Shown: piece after piece, positions 22,160 through 32,956 of the stretch
How the letters are laid out: every line of letters starts with the position of its first letter
Numbering within the stretch: the first letter of the stretch is position 1
Assembly (NCBI GenBank): GCA_907164885.2
Contig: OU015503.1
Span: 66,699,068-66,763,067, forward strand
Direction of reading: 5' to 3'
Origin: Dolomedes plantarius
Lineage: Eukaryota; Arthropoda; Arachnida; Araneae; Dolomedidae
DNA length: 64,000 bases
Translations under genes and position numbers: made by a program
Notes under the pieces: model-generated
What the model was told of the DNA's origin: nothing
Seen by the model: only the letters and a program-made list of their open reading frames with translations
Databases searched by the model: none

Positions 22160-23137
22160 TGCCGCATTTACACATTCTCGCTCGCACCACCCCTCGTCAC
22201 CCGCAAGACAATCTCGAGACATTCGTCACTTTCCTGCATCGACACGAGTGACCGTTCTGACATTCGCGCCTCTTGCTGTGAACAAGACTTCCTGTCGCAA
22301 CTTCCAGTCGCCATTCGCCCCTTTGACCCCTCGGCGCCAATCGCCCCATTGACTCGCACTAGAAAACCACTCCCGAAGCGACTGCCACGATTGGCGAAAA
22401 GAAACGACAAGCACCCCGTTTACACATTCGCCCCACGCGATTTGACTCGCCGCCAGCGCGACTGTGTAAGGCCCGTTGCACACACAGCGTTTTTATCTCT
22501 AGCGGAAATTTTCTATCGGACGTCGTTCCAACAGTAGACCACAGAAGTCAATTGGAGCTTGCACACACAGCGGAAAATGAAATTTTTCTTCGACGGTAGC
22601 CTGTGCAGCTGTCCAGTGCCACTGTGTGCCGGCGGATTCGTTGACGCCAGATTGAAGTAGTTATCCATGTGACCCTATGCACGCTTACACACACAGCGGA
22701 CTCTACCGTCGTAGGGTCTTTTGCGAGGGTGTGGTTGGGGGTTTGCTGGGGGGGAGGCGCGCTGGTTTTCTTGGAATCGTAAAGGGGATTCGAAAAGGAG
22801 GGCTCCTCCGATCCCGGCTGGGGGGAGGGGGGCGTTGATGCGACCCCTCTGGTTTCTTGGACACGTGCAGGATTCCAAAAGGAGGGGTGGGCCTTTCTCC
22901 CCTTCGACGGAGTTTTTCGCCGTGTGTGTAAGCTCTACTTTTAGAACGACGTCCGATGGAAAATCTCCGCCTACGCCGTGTGTGCAACGGGCCTAAAGGC
23001 GGTGCTAAAAAACCGCTCCCGAAGCGAGAGCCACAATTGGCGAGGATAAAAGCGGGGTGGACGGTGAGCGCACCGTTTACACATTTGTCCCCCTCGATTC
23101 GATTCGCCGATAGCGCGACTGTATAAATGCGGAGTTA
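22160..23137. mobile_element. Foldback/MITE-like repeat interrupted by another MITE
   Basis: Left end CCGCATTTACACATTCTCGC and right end (read inward) CCGCATTTATACAGTCGCGC are similar inverted ends. A GC-richer block of about 115 bp occurs twice as a direct repeat (22357-22469 and 23005-23132). The second MITE (22470-22993) sits exactly between them. No clear target duplication was found for the outer element. Confidence 0.5.
22470..22993. mobile_element. PIF/Harbinger-type MITE, 524 bp
   Basis: Ends GGCCCGTTGCACACACAGCG and, read inward from the right, GGCCCGTTGCACACACGGCG. The inverted similarity goes on for about 60 bp each side. TAA flanks both ends (22467-22469, 22994-22996), the usual 3-bp duplication of PIF/Harbinger elements. 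The core is GC-rich and has no transposase; frames in it are artefacts of composition. Confidence 0.8.
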
Positions 23138-24134
23138 GGCCTCTGTTTGTTATCACCGAAAGTTTTCCTAGCTGAGTCCGATGGGTGGCGCTGTAGAAGG
23201 TGAGAGAAATTAAAGGGAGAACGGTGCAAAACTGGAAAATGAAATCAAACTAAACAGCAAATTAGCAGAATGGAGACCAGTATAGAAGATTGGGACACCC
23301 AAGAACTTTCTCCACCTTTGGCTGCACCGTAGAAGGCGCCTGGTTTAAGCCGAGAGTTTGCCAAGAGGAAGCAAAGTTACCTGGGGGAAAAATCCGGTAT
23401 TTCATAGAAGTTTAATAGAATCCCTGCTTCCGCCTTCAAATAAAACCCAAGTGATTCTAACCCACGTTGAGGGACTCAGCTATCGTCAACCGCCAAGGCT
23501 CAAAGCTTCACTATATATCTCCCATGGACTAACTTCTCCTAACATCAGAGTATATGGTTCATGAGTATTAGCAGCTATCTCCCATTCGCACAGTCTCTGA
23601 ACATATATGTATATCAAAATTTTAATACTCTATATTATATCTTCTCTTCTATTTCCTACTAATCTTCTTAGTCCCTTTTATCATTTTTTCATTGGTTAAT
23701 ATTCTTTCCGACCCCTCTTCTTCCATTGGTCTTCATATCTATTATTTTTATTTCTCTTCATTCCTGGTCTTGGGGTGTGCCGCCTGTAATTTTACTTCTG
23801 TCTACCTCCTGAGTTCTCAAGCTTCGCCACATCGTTTTTAAATATTACTCTTCCCGTTTTTCAAATTACCACAAATTACCTCCATATTTTGCATTTACTT
23901 TTTTTTTTCATCTGTCTATTTACAAATCCGCTCCCCGCTGCACACCGTTTTTCCATATGTTTCCTGTTTTTGCTAGTCTTAGCTATTTTTTGTTTCATTT
24001 CAAGAGTGCAAATGTTTCATTTTGACTTCTTTCCCCACGATACATTCACCTTGCCCCCTTGACCGCTAGGCGCTTCTCGAATTTTCACGTGGATTCCTTA
24101 CAATGAAAATTCTTTTATGTCGCCCACGACACTC
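23138..24134. other. Intergenic, partly pyrimidine-rich
   Basis: A short block resembling no known gene (23138-23580) is followed by pyrimidine-rich sequence to about 24110, similar in style to LINE 3' UTRs seen at 15470-15660, but no tail or ORF supports that. Confidence 0.4.
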
Positions 24135-24262
24135 TGTTAAACGTCGCCAAGGCATTGCTATATTACTCGTTTATATTTTTATCTGTTGAACGTCGCCAGG
24201 GAATTGCTCTGTTACTTGTTTCTCTTTCTTCCTTTGTTAATCGTGGCCAAGGCACTCACGTA

Positions 24263-26095
24263 GGGTAGGTGGGGGCAAAGGTTCGCACATACATTTTAAA
24301 ATGACCGGGAAGAGTTTTAGGAAGAATAGGGTAGGCAGTGCATTTCTCTACTTCCAGTCAGTTGCCTCGTAAAAAATGTTGGAGTTAAGACCCCCTCTTG
24401 CAGAGAAAATGAGGTAAGTTTATTTTCGTCTCTTTTAATGTAATTTTTTGCAACTTTTGAGTAATTTTGAGCATCACTCAAACTCACGAACTGTTTTGGG
24501 CTTATTTTCGCATGTTAGGGTGGTAAATAACCTTTCAAATCCTACCTTAAGTTTTGGGTTAACTCAAATACAGCATTCTGCAGAAACAGAACCAGCACGA
24601 AATGGGGTAAAGGTTTGCAGGAGTCATGGAGTAAAGGTTCGCAGTGCAAACCTTTGTCCCATCTGCAAACCTTTGCCGCTCTAACTATTAACATTTGTTT
24701 CGTGTCCTCTTTTCATTAGGAATCCTTATTAACAACGTCTTTTATTATTAATGGGAATTCACATTTTTGTAATTTGAAAAAAAATTATGGTTTTTGATAA
24801 AAACTGCCTGTTTTCAATCAGAAATTTTTTTGTAAAATGCTTGAAAATCCATAAAGTAAAAATAAAATAAATTAGTACAGCACAAAAATAAAATAGCTCT
24901 GAACAAGGACCTATTTTACAAGATAAAAGAATTAAATGTTGTTACAAGACATTATAAGCTTCGAAGGTCTGGTTAGGGAAAAAAGCTCTAAATGAGTAAT
25001 TTCCAGATTTGCAAGTCATTGAAATGCTCCTTGCGTCACAATTTTTGACGAAATTTAATAAAATTTATTACAAACACTCCTCTTATACATTAAAATAAAG
25101 TTATGTATCCATTTCAGCTTTCGTCATCATTCAGATTATCAAAGTTTAACTTAAGCGTGGAAAAGTACAAAAATTTCACGAGAATTCAGAGTACAAGCAT
25201 AAAAATATTTCCTAAAAATTAATTATTCAACGAAAGCACAAATCAAAACATAACCCTGATCAAAATGTATAAGCAATCTAAATGCAAAATTGAGGATAAG
25301 GTTAAAAATTGGATCGCAAGGAGCATTTTAAAAAACATAATAAAAATTTCAATTTTTAAAATATTAAAAATAAAATTTTAAATATTTATAAAATTTTATA
25401 AGGTGTTTGATATAGTTTTACTTTAATAAATATTTATGCAAAATTTCATATCTCTGAGGTAAAAATTTTAAAATTGCTTTGTAATGTCCCCCATTCCCTT
25501 AATTTGCTTAATTTTTACGGGTTTTAAACGAATGAAGAAAGCCTAAGATATGATATAGCGATAGTGTTAATAGTTGATATTTTACTTGGAAGTTCTTTAG
25601 TTTATGAAAAAAATTATTTAGATTAACCCCGTTCAATTTGTTAATTTCTTTGTTAGATTCAACTTTCTGTGTTAATAGTTGATATTTCAGTTTGGAGTTA
25701 TTTAGTTTAAGAAAAAATTTATTGAGATTAACCTGTTCAATTTGTGATTTTCTATATATATAACACCTTTATAAAGATTAAAAAATGTGAAATAAAATTA
25801 TTTAGACAACTCTATGTGTGATTTTCGATGCCTATCCAGTAAGAAACCAACGAGTGGGGTAAAGGTTTGCAGTGCAAACCTTTGCCCCACCGATTGGGGC
25901 AAAGGTTCGCAAACAGGTGTTTTGGTAAAATAAAAAATTCGGTGACTAAATCTTTCGGGAAAAAATTCATTATTTTATAGAAGGTAGAGGAGATACCCAA
26001 CTACAATACAAGTGTCTTTTTGGGGCGATAGGATCTAAAGGAGGCACGTAAAAAAACAAAAACTCAAAACTGCAAACCTTTGCCCCCACCTACCC
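24263..26095. mobile_element. TA-flanked non-autonomous DNA transposon, 1.8 kb, unclassified
   Basis: Inverted ends GGGTAGGTGGGGGCAAAGGT at both sides, with TA duplications at 24261-24262 and 26096-26097. Subterminal repeats of the AAAGGTTTGCA type occur in both orientations near 24608-24680 and 25857-25910. No transposase frame was found. TA targets suggest the Tc1/mariner/pogo group, but the family is not recognised. Confidence 0.8.
25855..25889. other. 35-bp near-perfect palindrome
   Basis: Arms of 17 bp with one mismatch (TGGGGTAAAGGTTTGCA and its complement) around a single G. The arms match the element's own ends, so it probably is a paired transposase-binding site. A weaker version lies near 24631-24655. 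Confidence 0.75.
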
Positions 26096-26250
26096 TATTA
26101 CTTGTTTTTCTCTATTCCTCTGTTAAACGTCACCAAGGCATTGCTGTATTACTCGTTTATATTATTATCTGTTGAACTTTTGCAGAAAATTGCTCTGTTA
26201 CTTGTTTCTCTTTCTTCTTTTGTTAAGGATGAGCAGTTCGTTCTTTCATT

Positions 26251-26574
26251 TCTTTTCAAGGGAATAAAGATATATATAATAACCCTCTTTACATATTGAT
26301 ATGTTTTCAAACTCTATACTTACTACCCGAAAAGTTTTTATGTGAATTTCAGTTAACATACTTTCAGCAATATTACACTAAATCAGTATATTTCGAGAAT
26401 TGGTATCATCAGAGAAAGTTGTTCAATAGAAATCATACGGAGATGGAGAGACATAACATATGTTTTATTTAAAGCTACAGCCAATGTTCTAGGATTTATA
26501 TCCTCTACACCCTCCTCCTCCCACTCAGCACCATCAGGAAGTTACACAAAAATACATTTTTATTTAACCCATGT
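26251..26574. other. Intergenic, nothing recognised
   Basis: No supported coding, repeat or RNA feature. Confidence 0.45.
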
Positions 26575-26918
26575 AGTGTTGTTGATAATGCCCCCTGGTT
26601 GGAGGTTTCATTCACCAGGTCGTAATAGGATATTGGGTGAAAAGAGGCGGCTCCTGTTTTGAATTAGCAAGGTTTGGAGTCCGACTTGGCTAAATGACCG
26701 GTCACGTAATTTTGATCCGAGTCAAGTGACGGGACAGGAACACTTGACCCCCGCACCTCCAGAGGCAAATTTGAGAACTCAGAGGACATTGCAGCCACGA
26801 CCTAATTTACGTGGCCATTAGTGAACACGGCGGTGGATTTGCATCGACGAGTATTGAACCAGGGACGTACAGATCACTGGCCCGCTGCTCTTGCCAACTG
26901 GGCGACCGCGCCCTTGTT
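26575..26918 (-). mobile_element. tRNA-derived SINE
   Basis: On the minus strand an A-box-like TCGCCCAGTTGG (complement of 26894-26905) is followed 33 bp later by a B-box-like GGTTCAATACT (complement of 26850-26860), the internal RNA polymerase III promoter of tRNAs. About 240 bp of body follows. It does not fold as an intact tRNA. The ends are approximate. Confidence 0.65.
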
Positions 26919-27017
26919 TAATCCATATTGAATACCGATGGAGGACTTCTTTATCATAACTCCTGTACAGCAACACAGCATTTAAACCCCAAAAATGTTT
27001 CAAGACTAATTTGATAT

Positions 27018-27640
27018 CGCTTCTAAAACACAAATAGTAATACGTAATAAACACATAAATTTTTAATACAGGCTTAAGCCATGTTTTCAAGTACGTGAAC
27101 CTGAAAAGAATATTTTAAACCCTCGTTTATGATGCTTTAAAACAATACCCACCCTTCGATGTATCGGAGGAACAGTATTGCATTGGCCGCACCCTCCAGT
27201 GCCCTCATTTCTAAATTAACTCGCGTAATAAATGAAACGATCCTGACGAATCTATGTTAATCAAATAATTTCATCTGTTAACCATATTTTCAAAAGAAAT
27301 CTGGTCCTTTTCTCTCATCTTCATTAATAACCTAGTATCAATTTTCTGCAAAAACAATTCTGTTTTTCAAATCTTAAGACACAGTGACTAAAATTTTCAT
27401 AAAACCACAAATTCTTCTAAAACACAAATAGTAATATGTAATTAAACACATAAATTTATTATTCAGCTTTAAGCTATGTTTTCAAGTACGTGAACCTGAA
27501 AAGAATATTTTAAAAACCTCGTTTATGACGCTTTGAAACAATGCCCACCCCTGGATAAATGGGAGAAATAGTATTGCCTGAGCCACGCCCTCCAGTGCTG
27601 GCATTTCTAAATTAACTTGCGTAATAAATGAATATATTTT
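27018..27640. repeat. 220-bp direct repeat pair
   Basis: 27018-27238 and 27411-27636 align over most of their length (for example AAGTACGTGAACCTGAAAAG in both). Each ends with a block resembling the LINE 3' ends (CC-CGCCCTCCAGTG type), so the pair may be two LINE tails or a local duplication. The hairpin stems seen in other LINE tails are not kept here. Confidence 0.6.
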
Positions 27641-28066
27641 TTTAGGAAGGTCTAGCGTGATGTCAAATTGGTGTTAAAGGTGAATAAGATGAATTCGAAA
27701 TGGCAGAGGGGTGAGGGGGCGCTTCGTAAAGGTTAGCTACACTGTGCAGTGTTATACGATGCTACGATGGATTTAACCATCGAGAGAAATACCAATTTCA
27801 AAATTTACCCACGCCGTTAGAGGACGTTGGTTCGTAGAGAGAATTTTGTTGTTTCCTACAGAGAAAATCAAGGAATGGAACGATGTTGATTTACAGATAC
27901 TGTATAACTGTGTAAAAAAAGTGATACTAGTTGTTCGACTTGCAAAAGAGCAAAAATTGTTGAAAAAGCAAAACTGTCAATAAATAGTAATAGATAACTA
28001 TATAAACTAGTGTAAGAAATTAAGAGAATTTGCAGACTTGGTCTATTATCTCTAGAACTACTCTAC
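27641..28066. other. Intergenic, nothing recognised
   Basis: AT-rich; no supported feature. Confidence 0.45.
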
Positions 28067-28905
28067 TCATTTTAATGAAATTATATATGTACATACATTG
28101 ATACAATACAAAACAAATAACCATTCAATAATTGTAATACAACACGCATGATCGTGCGTAACACTCGTTGGAGTCGGAAGGTATGAATCAGCGGTTGCAG
28201 AATAAACAAACAAAAAAAGGGTTGATAGATGGGTTAATAGGGGGTATGGTCCCCTTTTACAGATATACAGGTCTCGCAGCGTGATTTCATACTTGAAATA
28301 AGGCAGTTTATCATTTCCTGTGGCAATTGGTCCCACTCGTTCAGCAACGCTGTTTTCATTCCCTGGATGGTTCTCGGAGGGGGGGGGGGTGCGAGTTGCA
28401 ATTGCCCTCCCCAGAGCGTCCCAGACATGTTCTATAGGGTTAAGGTTTGGAGATCTGGCTGGCCAATCCATCCGACGAATATCCTCACTCTCTAGAAATT
28501 CGTCGACCAGAAGAACTATATGTGGACTCGCGTTATCATCCATTAAAATGAACTCAGGGCCAACTGAACCCCTGAAAAGGCGAACATAGGACTCCAAGAC
28601 CTCATCCCTATACCTCACACCAGTCACGGTGCCTCTTTCAGAGACATGGAGAAGTATGTGTCCATCCAACATGATGCTTGCCCAGACCATTAAACCTCCT
28701 CCGCCATAATGGTCGATTTCGCGGACATTGGAGGGTAGGTAGCGGGTCCCTGATTCTCTCCATACGAACGTACGGCGAGAATCGGTGTCTAGGCTGAATC
28801 GGGACTCATCAGTGAAGAGAAAGGTCGCCCATTGATCCATACTCCAATCTCTATGCTCTCTGCATCATGATAAACGGATTCTCCATCTCATTCCATCATC
28901 TAAAC
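28067..28905 (-). pseudogene. Tc1-like (DD34E) transposase, N-terminus lost and frameshifted
   Basis: The frame at 28067-28840 carries FLFTDESRF (D11), GGGGLMVWASI, MDDNASPH (D102) and SPNLNPIEHVWD (E137). Thirty-four residues separate D102 and E137, the DD34E signature of Tc1. The true C-terminus (RTIQGMKTALLNEWDQLP, then a stop after the C-terminal helices) lies in another frame at 28234-28380; the switch is at a run of G residues near 28379-28389. Upstream of 28840 only a short piece of the linker (CREHRDW) remains, and the paired DNA-binding domain is missing, cut near 28957 by the duplicated block. Not functional as it stands. Confidence 0.87.
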
Positions 28906-28959
28906 GTTGGTGGTAACTCCTTTTTACTGTTACAATTTGAAATTAACCGATTGCTGCAA

Positions 28960-29980
28960 AATAACACCAAGAAATTCACCGAGGTGTGCTAGCGAACGAA
29001 ATTCGTCTTAGCTTACGCGCGCTTATAAAGCCTGTTTCTTCACTAGCTCCGCCTACACACACGTGTACGCTTACGTATTTGACGTAAAAGATTTGCATTT
29101 TTGTCTAGAGGCAGTGGTTTTACATTCAGTTCAGTTCTTTTCATGAAATTCAATAAAATATGCAAATTCTGTTAATTTATTTCACCAGTGTAACATGAAG
29201 CTATTTAAGAAGCTATATACCTCCAGTTTTAAAAAGTGTAATCTGAGATGGTGTAAAAATGTTTTTTTTTTCCCAAAGGAAGGCAATTCAATGTATTGTG
29301 TGATTAAATAGTGAATTGACATCCTATTCTATTAGTTCTGATAATAATTTATTTGTGATTATTGATAGAAAATGTCGCTTTTCTTTTTAAAGACTGTTAT
29401 GTATGATGTATTATTCATACTTATCTGCAAATAAAAATATTCTTATATTATTATGTGTGTGTGTTTTGGATAATCAGTAGTATTTCTCATATATATATTT
29501 TTTTTTTTACATAAGAGATTTCCTTCACAATTCTTTTCTGCAATTTCATTTCCTTAATTATTCAATTATTACAACATTCTGAACTCATTTATTCTGAAAC
29601 TAATACACAATTATTCTGAAAAAGTTTATATAAGGAAGTGTGACTCTTCATGTGTCAGATGTTTGGACATTACATACTCTGTAGCTGCAGCTAGTGTGTG
29701 CTGTTATATGTGCATGTAACTAACTAGCTCTAGAAAATTATGTATCATTATTTACTCATTTTCTTTAAGAATTTTAATGTAGTTTTGCAAAAAAGACAGT
29801 TCAAATAAACATTTTGCTTGAAAATAAACAATTGTTAAGTTGAATAAATAAATTCACATTAAATAGGACTAAAAAAAATAGTTTTCTCTTGAAAAATACG
29901 AAAAATCAATGTTAGAGCGTATGATTTCCGTGTTAAAGCGGCAGAACATTCGGTGCGCGCGCCACCTAGTGGCGGCGACC
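28960..29980. repeat. Tandem duplication, unit 1 (1021 bp)
   Basis: Begins AATAACACCAAGAAATTCAC, continues through GCTTACGCGCGCTTATAAAG and into a P-like MITE. Unit 2 starts at 29981 with the same bases and, after the LINE insertion, goes on from 34686 to about 35651. The two units differ at only a few percent of sites. Confidence 0.85.
29194..29980. mobile_element. P-like MITE, copy 1, right end cut
   Basis: Starts CATGAAGCTATTTAAGAAGC and matches 34870-35651 and, further in, the right end of the P-like element (21385-22017). It stops at GGCGGCGACC where unit 2 of the duplication begins, so its right terminal repeat is missing. No coding capacity. Confidence 0.75.
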
Positions 29981-30052
29981 AATAACACCAAGAAATTCAC
30001 CGAGGTGTGCTAGCGAACGAAATTCGTCTTCATCATCAGATAAATGGGGTAA

Positions 30053-30084
30053 CTACGTTATATAGGCCGCGCCTTCCAACGTAG
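30053..30084 (-). other. LINE 3'-end hairpin, copy D
   Basis: Outer stem CTACGTT/AACGTAG and inner AGGC-CGC-GCCT. Position in the element is the same as for copy A, but both stems have different bases that still pair. Confidence 0.65.
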
Positions 30085-30329
30085 GCTTGCATAGAAATGA
30101 CCAGAGTAAAGGTGAAAAGAGATAGGTTGGATTTGGATCCGGGGAGTGGCTTGAGAAAAGGAAGTTTAATGTGGTAGATAAAGCGATGCTCATGGGAGCA
30201 AAGTAAAAAATAGTTAGGAAAAACTTAAAAAATAAGAAAAACTTAATAAATTAAAGCTCACTGCTTACCAAAGTAAGAGTAAGGTTACAAAAAGTAATGA
30301 AAAAAAAAGAAGTTTAAAAATAATTAAGA

Positions 30330-32344
30330 ACAGAGAACGGCTCTTGGCCGTCTTCTGTTAGCAGGTTCGGCAGGGTCATAATTGGCGAGATTTAAAAGGA
30401 GTTCATTATCAATAGAATTATGGAAGTTAGTAGTTAAATTTTTGAGGAAATTTGGAATAGTAAGGAGGCCAAGCTCCTCGTGGATTTCAGCATTCCTGAA
30501 ATACCACGGTGCGTTAACAATTTGTCGAATAGTAATATTTGTGCTACGGTAAGCTTTTTAATATGAGAATCTGCTGCATATGACCATGTCGGAGCTGCAT
30601 AAGTAATAAGAGGTCGAAGAAATGATTTGTAAATGAGCATTTTATTATTTATAGATAATTTACTGTTCCGAGCAATTAAGGGGAATAGTGAACGTTTAGC
30701 AACTCGAAACTTGTCCCTAATTTGTGTTATGTGATGCCTCCAGGTGAGATTTTTGTCAAGGGTGACTCCTAAATACTTAACGGTGTCAGACCAGGGGATA
30801 ATAGAGTTACCAATAATAAGTTTGTATTTGTCAATTGTTCGTTTAGTTTTTTGTGTAAACATAATAGCTATACATTTATCAGTGTTAATTTTGATTTTCC
30901 ATTTGTCGAGCCACTGTTGGATAATTTTCATATGGTCATTAAGGTATTTGACGGCGTACTTGGGGCTATGATCAGTTGCGTAAATTGCGGTGTCATCGGC
31001 GAAGATGGCAATATTAGTTTTATTATATTGATAAATATCGTTAACGTAAATGTTAAATAAAATTGGAGCAATAATAGAACCTTGGGGAAGACCGCTATAG
31101 AAATTTAATTTGGAGGATAATTTATCTTTAATTTTAATTTGGAAAGTACGATCTTTTAAGTAGGAGATAAGGAGTTTAATAAGATGAGGGGGAAAATTGT
31201 AATTAATAAGTTTATGTATGAGGCCATCAATCCAGATTTTATCAAACGCTTTAGCAACGTCAAGGAAAAGGGCAGCAGTGCATTTTTTTAATTTAATTTA
31301 GAGTCGGCAAGATGCTCAACAATGCGATAAATTTGGTGAGGGGCTGAAAGAGATTGGCGAAAACCAAATTGATAGGGGATAATAATATTAGCAGAGAGGA
31401 GATGATTATTGATTTCATAAGCAATGAATTTTTCAGTAAGTTTACTGATGGTATTTAAGAGGCTAATTGGCCGATAGCTATCAGGAGAGTTCTTATTTTT
31501 TCCAGGTTTAGCTATGGGCACAATGATAGAATTTTTCCAACTTTGAGGAAAGTGATTCAATTTAAAGATAGCATTAATAAGGGCAGTGATTTTGAAAATG
31601 AACTTAAGGGGGATGTTATGGTCTATACCCAGTTTTTAAGCATAGTATTAGTAATTTGGTCTTCGCCAGGCGATTTACGATTAGGGAGTTTTTTAATTAT
31701 TTCCTTAACTCTGGAGGGGGGAATGTAAATTTCAGCAGTGGGGTGATTAATAGAATTAAAAAGGTTTATATTAGTTTGAACAGTATTGTCTATGCTAGTA
31801 TTGGGGCTGGGATTAAGGATGAAGTTGTTGGCAAGGGTTTGAGTGATAAGGTTAGATTTATCTTCGTCAGAATAAATGAAGTTATTGTTACTAGGATTAA
31901 TGAGGGGGGGAATGACATTAGGTTTATTTTTAAGGCATTTAGCGGCTCTCCAAATGGAATTGTCAGTTATGTCAAGTGAAGTAATGTAAGTTTCTCAACT
32001 TTTATTGGCTTTCTCATGAATATAATATCTTAAGTTTTGTTGAGCGTTGTTCATTAAAGTTTTATTATGTGTGGTTTTGTTCCTTTGCCAATTTTTACGC
32101 GCTCTATTTCTTTCATTAGTGAGAATTTTAAGTTGGGTGTCGGTACGAATTTTATTAGTAGGAGGAATAATTTTGGTATTTTTGATGAGGGCGGAGTTAA
32201 TGTCATTAGTTATGCTATGAACAAGATTATCGATGTCGTTATGGGTATTAATTTCAGGATGGGTGTAGGGTAAGTTATGCAGGTCTTTTTTGAAGTTATC
32301 CCAGTTGGTGAATTTGGAATGATTGATAATTAAAGGATTAGTGT
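30330..32344 (-). pseudogene. LINE ORF2 reverse transcriptase region, frameshifted
   Basis: Pieces in several frames include WKNSIIVPIAKPGKN and SYRPISLLNTISKL (31288-31560), an AFDKIWIDGLIHKL motif A (about 31190-31250), GLPQGSIIAPILFNIYVND (about 31040-31100), FADDTAIYA (about 30980-31010) and the C-terminal IQQWLDKWKIKINTDKC to LIARNSKLSINNKML (30640-30931). RT motifs A-C are visible but spread over at least three frame changes. It shares more than half its residues by eye with fragment A at 13390-14425. Confidence 0.85.
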
Positions 32345-32956
32345 TTAAAGGAATGGTGAGTGCAACTGGGTTGTGATCCGAGGAGAGATTGCAGAGGGTT
32401 TCAATAGTAATATTATGGGGAAAGCCTTTAACAAGAGCAAAGTCAATAGTGCTACTGCTATACCTGGAAAATGAGTAGGGGAAGAGGGGGCAATTATGTC
32501 AAATTCAGAATTTGCAGTAAAATTATAAATGGTGTTACCGTAAGTGTTATTAGTTTTACAGTTCCACAGAGTGTGATGAGCATTAAGGTCGCCGAAAAGG
32601 ATAGTGTTAATGTTTAAGTTATCAAGAGTTTTTAAATCGTCAAGGACGTCGCTAGGATTTTGAACAGGGGGAATATAAGTAGAAACAATAGTATATGAAG
32701 GGAGGTTATTTAGTTTAATATTAACAGCAGTAGCGTTAATAATTTTGAGGGGGGAAATGATAAGTTCATGATGGGGTAAAGTATTTTTGATAATTATAGC
32801 GGTGCCTCTCTTGGCTTGTGTGTAGGAATTGTAGTCAGTTCTATAAGTGGTGTACTGAGGGATGTTAAGTTTATCCTCTGGTCTGAGATGGATCCTGGAA
32901 AGTAAACCGTTGGCATTCCACGCAAGAACAACAAGGGAAGGAGAGGGCGTACCCAT
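32345..32956 (-). pseudogene. LINE ORF2 N-terminus: APE-type endonuclease, internally deleted
   Basis: Begins MGTPSPSLVVLAWNANGL, the usual start of Jockey endonucleases, and later has GDLNAHHTLWN, a catalytic block. Between NANGL and HLRPEDKLNIP about 20 residues usual for the family, which hold the catalytic glutamate (the QET/SET motif), are missing in frame. After about residue 165 the frame is shifted. The ATG overlaps the ORF1 stop as TAATG. The endonuclease that nicks target DNA is therefore probably inactive. Confidence 0.75.

Larger units (their letters stand above)
24135..26250. repeat. Minisatellite of 49-51 bp units, split by a transposon
   Basis: Units begin TGTTAA or TGTTGA at 24135, 24184 and 24235, then at 26121, 26170 and 26221. 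Removing the element at 24263-26095 with one TA gives a third unit of exactly 51 bp, so the periods become 49, 51, 51, 49, 51. The repeated core is GTCGCCAAGGCATTGCT. Confidence 0.8.

Noticed and set aside
22226..22996. Overlapping frames of 60-94 residues on both strands in the GC-rich block
   Set aside because: The low stop frequency comes from GC content inside two MITEs; the peptides show no family motif and fill all frames.
28320..28589. An 89-residue plus-strand frame at 28320
   Set aside because: It is the antisense of the Tc1 transposase catalytic region.
31543..32273. Plus-strand frames of 60-107 residues inside the LINE
   Set aside because: They are antisense to the LINE ORF2, have a biased V/I/G-rich composition and show no motif.
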